Source of the DNA: Bacteroides sp. | Lineage (GTDB): Bacteria > Bacteroidota > Bacteroidia > Bacteroidales > Bacteroidaceae | Direction: 5' to 3' | Length of the DNA stretch: 46,222 nucleotides | Assembly: GCA_017471925.1 (NCBI GenBank) | Contig: JAFURM010000002.1 | Span: 1 to 46,222 of the forward strand | In this document: in pieces, positions 42,158-46,222 of the stretch | Layout: every line of letters begins with the position of its first letter | How positions within the stretch are numbered: the first letter of the stretch is position 1 | Translations under genes and position numbers: made by a program | Notes under the pieces: model-generated | Databases searched by the model: none | Told to the model about the DNA's origin: nothing | Seen by the model: only the letters and a program-made list of their open reading frames with translations

Positions 42158-42853
42158 ATGAACAACAAACAGATTCTTTTTCTCCTTCTGTTCAGTCTGG
42201 CGGCTGTATGGTCGGGATTTGCCCAACAGAAGGTTTCCATTCTCGGTGACTCCTATTCTACCTTTGGGGGGTATATGACACCTGAAACCAACCTCTGCTG
42301 GTATAACGGTCCCGATGGTGGCAAGAAGGACAATGACGTGAAGACCGTGGAACAGACCTGGTGGCATCAGCTGATTCAGGAGCACGGCCTGCAACTGGAA
42401 ATCAACAACTCCTATTCCGGTTCCACCGTGTGCCATACGGGTTATCGCAAGGAGGACTATTCAGACCGCTCTTTCATTACCCGCATTCATCGCCTGGGCA
42501 CTCCGGACATCCTGCTGGTCTTCGGCGGAACCAATGACAGCTGGGCCAAGTCGCCCGTCGGTGAGTTCCAATACGGCGGATGGAGCAAGCAGGACCTCTA
42601 CAGCTTCCGTCCCGCATTCAGCTACCTGATGCACAGCTTGCGCGAGCTCTATCCCGCAACACTCATCATCAATCTGACCAATTCGGAACTCTCACCCGAA
42701 GTGACCGAATCCATGGAGGCCATCTGTCGCTACTATGGCATCACCAATATCCGGTTGAAGGACGTGGAGAAACAGCATGGCCATCCCTCCATCAAGGGCA
42801 TGAAGAGCATTGCCGGACAGGTGTGGGAGGTTATCCGGCAGGAACAACAGTAG
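42158..42853 (+). CDS. SGNH/GDSL-family hydrolase, exported
   Basis: A 231-residue secreted esterase-like protein. The signal peptide is LFLLLFSLAAVWSGFAQ. Block I is SILGDSYSTFGG with the nucleophilic Ser, block II has the oxyanion Gly in NNSYSGSTV, block III is VFGGTNDSW with the oxyanion Asn, and block V is HGHPSIKGM carrying the His. All four SGNH positions appear present. Such enzymes remove acyl groups from sugars or lipids; the substrate is unknown. It sits directly downstream of btuB but has its own -7 box and terminator. It is unrelated in length and detail to the two SGNH proteins at 25159 and 26642. Confidence 0.88.
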   Translation: MNNKQILFLLLFSLAAVWSGFAQQKVSILGDSYSTFGGYMTPETNLCWYNGPDGGKKDNDVKTVEQTWWHQLIQEHGLQLEINNSYSGSTVCHTGYRKEDYSDRSFITRIHRLGTPDILLVFGGTNDSWAKSPVGEFQYGGWSKQDLYSFRPAFSYLMHSLRELYPATLIINLTNSELSPEVTESMEAICRYYGITNIRLKDVEKQHGHPSIKGMKSIAGQVWEVIRQEQQ

Positions 42854-42873
42854 TATCATAGCTATTGTAACAT

Positions 42874-42911
42874 AAAAAAGGAGGGCATGAATGAGACATG
42901 CCCTCTTTTTT
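42874..42911 (+). terminator. Rho-independent terminator after the SGNH hydrolase
   Basis: Stem GAGGGCATG (42881-42889) with CATGCCCTC (42897-42905), flanked by AAAAAA and TTTTTT. A strong terminator 20 bases after the stop codon. Confidence 0.88.
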
Positions 42912-42998
42912 ATGCACACGTATTTTTTCGCTTTGCTCAATAATACGTTACGGTTTGATAATGTTGTTTGGGTATAAAATAGTGATATAATCAGTGAT

Positions 42999-43047
42999 TA
43001 TCCGTGTCATCCGTGTCTAAAATCTCAGTGCTTTGATTTTTGACACG
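42999..43047. repeat. CACGGAT-related 49-bp repeat
   Basis: TATCCGTGTCATCCGTGTCT then AAAATCTCAGTGCTTTGATT and TTTGACACG align to 31393-31440 with one gap. It lies between the SGNH terminator and the desulfoferrodoxin gene. Confidence 0.65.
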
Positions 43048-43099
43048 TCTTCAAGTTCAATATTGATACCCTCCTTGCTCTTGTGTAGTACTCAGGGTG

Positions 43100-43477
43100 T
43101 CACTTAATCTCCGTCTTCCACAAACCGTGCAGGTTGCAGTATTCATAGACGGCCACCGGCTTGTCCGTACAGGTGCAGAACACTGCCTCGGGCTTGTCTG
43201 TCAGGTCGATGCGCATGCCGCCATGCTCGGTCTCCACATAGATGAAGGCAATGTGATGCTCGGGCGTCATGGGGTGGGGCACACTGCCTACCTCAATCTT
43301 TATCTGACAGTCGTCAATGCGCGTCACCACCGGAACGTGCTTCTCTTGACTGGCATCAACCGTGTTGGCCACCAGCTCTTTCATCTTTTCACCACAGCAT
43401 ACCAGGGGGACGCCGGAATCTACTTGTTTAACCACTACATTACCACAATGCTCACACTTGTAAAACTTAGTTGCCAT
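43100..43477 (-). CDS. Desulfoferrodoxin (superoxide reductase)
   Basis: A 125-residue two-iron protein that reduces superoxide to hydrogen peroxide without making oxygen, an oxidative-stress defence of anaerobes. The N-terminal desulforedoxin centre uses Cys8, Cys11, Cys27 and Cys28 (YKCEHC and LVCCGEKM). The catalytic iron site has His47 in EKHVPV, His68 and His74 in HPMTPEHH, and Cys114 and His117 in CNLHGLW. All ligands are present at the family spacing, so this is the two-domain type with both centres. The start MATKFYKCEHC is unambiguous. It stands alone with its own -7 box at 43568-43575. Confidence 0.95.
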   Translation of the reverse strand: MATKFYKCEHCGNVVVKQVDSGVPLVCCGEKMKELVANTVDASQEKHVPVVTRIDDCQIKIEVGSVPHPMTPEHHIAFIYVETEHGGMRIDLTDKPEAVFCTCTDKPVAVYEYCNLHGLWKTEIK

Positions 43478-43567
43478 AATTCTTCTTTTTTTTAAGTATT
43501 CCTATTCATGTTTTTAGTCTCACTTGAATACCCAACAAACAGCCGCCTGTTTTGTTGGCTTCCGCTG

Positions 43568-43575
43568 CAAAAATA
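43568..43575 (-). promoter_or_regulatory. -7 box of the desulfoferrodoxin gene
   Basis: The minus strand reads TATTTTTG, a perfect TAnnTTTG, 90 nt before the start codon. The rest of 43576-43710 shows nothing I can name. Confidence 0.5.
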
Positions 43576-43710
43576 GGGCAATAAATCATCCGCTCCAACA
43601 GAAAAAATCTATCGGACTATAGAGAAAGGTGATAAGGATGTTCCTGTGTCTTTGTCTGGAGTTATTCCAAGGTGCAAGCGGGCATGTGACGAGCCAAACA
43701 GTCGAGGAGA

Positions 43711-44217
43711 CTATTCCCTGCCATATTCACTCATGGACTCTGCAGCAAGCGGAATATCCTCTTCCTGCATTTCGTAACGCTTTATCCTCCTGTCGGCCAG
43801 ATAGATGTGATAAAGGGTGTGGGCCAGTGATTCCAGTGTCTGTTGACGGACCTTGGGCTTCAGTTGGCACTCCCAGACGGTGATGCAGTGCCAACCCATG
43901 GCAGCGAGCTTCCGCTGTTCCTCTACGTCACGTTTCCTGTTGCGTTCTATTTTCTTCTTCCAAAAGTCTACATTGCTCTTGGGCGTGACATAGAACCTGC
44001 ACCCCTCATGACCATGCCAGAAGCATCCGTTCACAAAGATGACGGTCCTGTATTTGCGCAACACCAAATCGGGGTGCCCGGGAAGGCGTGGATGGTTCAG
44101 CCTATAGCGGAAACCACGACTGAACAGAAACTTCCGCACCAGCATCTCCGGCTTGGTGTTCTTGCCCTTGATGGCCGACATGCAGCGGTGGCGTTGCTCT
44201 TTGCTTAATTTATCCAT
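43711..44217 (-). CDS. vsr: Very-short-patch mismatch endonuclease (Vsr)
   Basis: A 168-residue DNA repair endonuclease. Vsr nicks next to T:G mismatches that arise when 5-methylcytosine is deaminated. The start region SKEQRHRCMSAIKGKNTKPE, the metal-site segment PGHPDLVLRKYRTVIFVNGC followed by FWHGHEGCRF, and WHCITVWECQL are characteristic, with the catalytic Asp and the His pair present. It is 28 bp from the larger nuclease gene upstream, on the same strand, so the two are probably co-transcribed. Vsr genes nearly always travel with a C5-cytosine methyltransferase; none is inside this window, so one may lie beyond the right edge. Confidence 0.94.
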   Translation of the reverse strand: MDKLSKEQRHRCMSAIKGKNTKPEMLVRKFLFSRGFRYRLNHPRLPGHPDLVLRKYRTVIFVNGCFWHGHEGCRFYVTPKSNVDFWKKKIERNRKRDVEEQRKLAAMGWHCITVWECQLKPKVRQQTLESLAHTLYHIYLADRRIKRYEMQEEDIPLAAESMSEYGRE

Positions 44218-44245
44218 CTTTCCTCGGCTTTATTATGTTCGTTTC

Positions 44246-46222
44246 CTATACCTCTACTTGGGATTGGGGTATATGGACAGACAAACTGTTCAACGATGCA
44301 AATGTCGTGTCCAGAAACGTATAGTTACTGAACCCTTGTGTTTCAATGGGTACGAAACCTTCACTCAACTTATGGCTGAAGGCCAACATAAAGGCGAGGC
44401 GAAGGTCGTCCCCTTTTGCATCTTCTCCTTCTACTTGCTTGGCCTCCTTGCTGGTGATGGTGCAGATTCGCGTAATGCGATAGACATCCCTGATTCCCTT
44501 ACCTTTAAAGTAGGGGATGAAATAGTGCAGTCCGTCTAATGGTATGGTGGTGGGGAAATGCGGCCCGGTATAGTATCTCTCTGCTTTCCCGTTCTCAAAG
44601 TTCTTGTTGTAATCCTTCTTGCTGCTTGGGCGTACAAGGCCAATCAGTACACGGTCAGGCACATGTACTACAGTCCCTTTTTGCGGAATGACCTTGGCTA
44701 TGGTTTCCGATGATTGGGTACCTATCAGTTCTTTGATAAACTCTTCCAGTAAGGCCCTGTTCCTGTTATCTTTTGGACGTAGTGGGAATGCACCGATGTT
44801 CACCTCTTCTATACTCTTATGAAATCTGGCATTGGCCACGTCGCTCGGTTCACCGTCACCGGGGAACAGGATGTAGCCACCGATGACTTCTTTCTTTAAC
44901 GAGTTGCTGTCATAATCTTGATAGTAGATGGCGTCGCGGTATCGGTGCATTTGGTTGATGGCGTCTTCAGGCGGAGTGTCCGCACCCTGTTCTTTCCCTC
45001 CGAGACGATACTTGGCATCAAACAGATAGGTCATTTTCATGCCCTGTTTCAGGTCGTTCTTTGTGAGCTGCAACACGATGTCCGGTTTCTGCGGAACTGT
45101 AAGCGTCTTCAGGTGTGCTATGCTGATGCTCTCGGTATGTTTGGGGTTATAGACCAGTTCGGCCAGTTCCACTCCATCTTTGCGGAAAAGGATGCGTGAG
45201 TGTTCACCCTTTCCCAATTCCCATGTGAACACACCATTCATTTCCATACGGTTGCGGTGCTCTACCTCTTCCTGGCTGATGCCCAACTGTTCTCTGACGA
45301 TATGGCTCACCTCTATGAAGCACCATATTTCGTACAGTGTGGCAATGTCTTTTGTCTGTAGGCGATACATGCCATCCTGTAGCGAATAGGCCCTTCGCAA
45401 CAGGTTCCATGTGCGGTACACCTGACTATATCCCGTAGCCTTCTGCAACACAAGGCTCTCTTGGTTCAATCCCTTGAAACGGCCTACTGTGCGGAAGAAG
45501 GGATTCCTATGCAACCGCTTCAGTGTCTGTAGGCAGTCAGCCATTTCTCCCTTCAGCTTCTCCGAAGCATTTCTGTGTGCCTCGATGTAGCTTTTCAGCG
45601 TTTCATATTTACCGATGATTTGCGAAAGGGCATACTTCAGGAAACGGTTCTCTTGCGTGTCGTTCGATGGCGTATGTTCCTCTATCCGATACAGGTGTCC
45701 CGCCTCCTTGCGGTGTTCTGCCAACTCATTCTCTATCGCTGTTGGCACACGTTTTATCCTGTCTGCCCGTTGATAAGTTTCATATCCTCGGAGTCTTCTG
45801 CGTGGACGTTCGATGATGCTCTTGCATGCTTTGATGAATTTCTCGCGTTCACCGGCAAACACATTCCACCATATCAGTTCGGGTGTCTCACCTTGTGTGT
45901 CGGGTGTGAATCCGTGAAAGGTTCTTCGCATATAGTCGAGCGAAAGCATGCGGTACTCCCGTTCGATGTCTTCTATTATCTTGTTCCAATGCTCGTGGTA
46001 GTTCAGTTTGGTACTCAGCACTTCATATCCGAAGGTGAAACGCCTTGTCTCGCCACCCACTTGGTAAATGAGGTTAATCTCACTCTTTCCGATGTCGTTG
46101 CCATAGTTGATGAATCCGGCCAACACACCGCGCCGGAACGAAAACCGTTCATTGTCACTCTGTAGCATCGAACCGAACTGTGCCTTGCCGACATACGACT
46201 TGAACTCCACCCACACGGGGTA
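44246..46222 (-). CDS. DUF2357/McrC-like PD-(D/E)XK nuclease, 5' end cut by window
   Basis: At least 658 codons, open to the window edge; a GTG at 46216 exists but the frame continues beyond, so the N-terminus is probably missing. The long alpha-rich N-terminal part (ERPRRRLRGYETYQRADRIK, TQENRFLKYALSQIIGKYET) is typical of DUF2357 proteins. A nuclease core follows with the motif QKPDIVLQL and then YLFDAKYRL, i.e. Asp and Asp-x-Lys. A C-terminal beta-rich region (about 530 on) may bind DNA. Such proteins pair with McrB-like GTPase/AAA+ partners in methyl-dependent or LlaJI-type restriction; the partner would lie to the right. Coupling with vsr supports a role tied to cytosine methylation. Confidence 0.82.
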   Translation of the reverse strand, partial: YPVWVEFKSYVGKAQFGSMLQSDNERFSFRRGVLAGFINYGNDIGKSEINLIYQVGGETRRFTFGYEVLSTKLNYHEHWNKIIEDIEREYRMLSLDYMRRTFHGFTPDTQGETPELIWWNVFAGEREKFIKACKSIIERPRRRLRGYETYQRADRIKRVPTAIENELAEHRKEAGHLYRIEEHTPSNDTQENRFLKYALSQIIGKYETLKSYIEAHRNASEKLKGEMADCLQTLKRLHRNPFFRTVGRFKGLNQESLVLQKATGYSQVYRTWNLLRRAYSLQDGMYRLQTKDIATLYEIWCFIEVSHIVREQLGISQEEVEHRNRMEMNGVFTWELGKGEHSRILFRKDGVELAELVYNPKHTESISIAHLKTLTVPQKPDIVLQLTKNDLKQGMKMTYLFDAKYRLGGKEQGADTPPEDAINQMHRYRDAIYYQDYDSNSLKKEVIGGYILFPGDGEPSDVANARFHKSIEEVNIGAFPLRPKDNRNRALLEEFIKELIGTQSSETIAKVIPQKGTVVHVPDRVLIGLVRPSSKKDYNKNFENGKAERYYTGPHFPTTIPLDGLHYFIPYFKGKGIRDVYRITRICTITSKEAKQVEGEDAKGDDLRLAFMLAFSHKLSEGFVPIETQGFSNYTFLDTTFASLNSLSVHIPQSQVEV

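Noticed and set aside
43048-43099. GATACCCT/AGGGTGTC inverted repeat as terminator of desulfoferrodoxin
   Set aside because: One mismatch, a 17-base loop and no T tract on the minus strand; not strong enough to list.
1-46222. tRNA, rRNA, transposase or phage genes
   Set aside because: I looked for conserved tRNA/rRNA stretches and for DDE transposase, integrase or phage proteins in the translated frames and saw none.

Overview
The window is a chromosomal segment of a Bacteroidales bacterium, most likely Bacteroidaceae. Three things point there: Bacteroidetes-type -7 boxes (TAnnTTTG) in front of many genes, abundant lipoproteins with short signal peptides, and family content (BtuG/BtuB-type B12 uptake, GH106, C10 peptidase, RND pumps with lipoprotein outer-membrane factors). 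Most genes are fairly GC-rich; the C10 peptidase gene is clearly AT-richer. I cannot name the species.

Layout. (1) 1-7509, housekeeping and secreted proteins: the 3' end of a PLP aminotransferase; then on the minus strand a serpin, a C10 cysteine peptidase, a TonB-C-like secreted protein, a 56-residue 2[4Fe-4S] ferredoxin and dnaX; then, divergent from dnaX, a DivIC/FtsB-type division protein and a small membrane protein. (2) 7639-15958: a three-gene glycan-degradation operon (GH28+GH43-like fusion, GH2, GH106) without SusC/SusD, typical of pectin breakdown. (3) 15959-18196: a repeat-rich spacer and three proteins of unknown function. (4) 18340-25043: a TetR-controlled RND efflux operon (TetR, TolC, adaptor, pump, PII-like protein) with a 14-bp-arm palindrome at its promoter. 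(5) 25159-29024: two SGNH proteins and an MBOAT acyltransferase, translationally overlapping, probably an envelope O-acylation system. (6) 29005-36136: an AraC regulator divergent from a second RND operon (adaptor, pump, lipoprotein OMF). (7) 36380-42103: a cobalamin riboswitch followed by four surface or outer-membrane genes, including BtuG-like and BtuB-like proteins, i.e. vitamin B12 capture and import. (8) 42158-46222: an SGNH hydrolase, desulfoferrodoxin, a Vsr endonuclease and a DUF2357/McrC-like nuclease that runs off the right edge, suggesting the start of a restriction or defence locus.

Three dispersed intergenic repeat families stand out: hairpins built on CACGGAT, two 85-bp elements rich in ACATGT, and two arrays of degenerate 23-nt units. 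They occur in pairs in the same spacers. The most interesting regulatory signal is the B12 leader. Downstream of the aptamer there are two candidate alternative pairings: one with the 3' strand of the B12 box and one (9 bp) that would cover the start codon of the first gene. All family assignments were made by reading the sequence; no database search was run.
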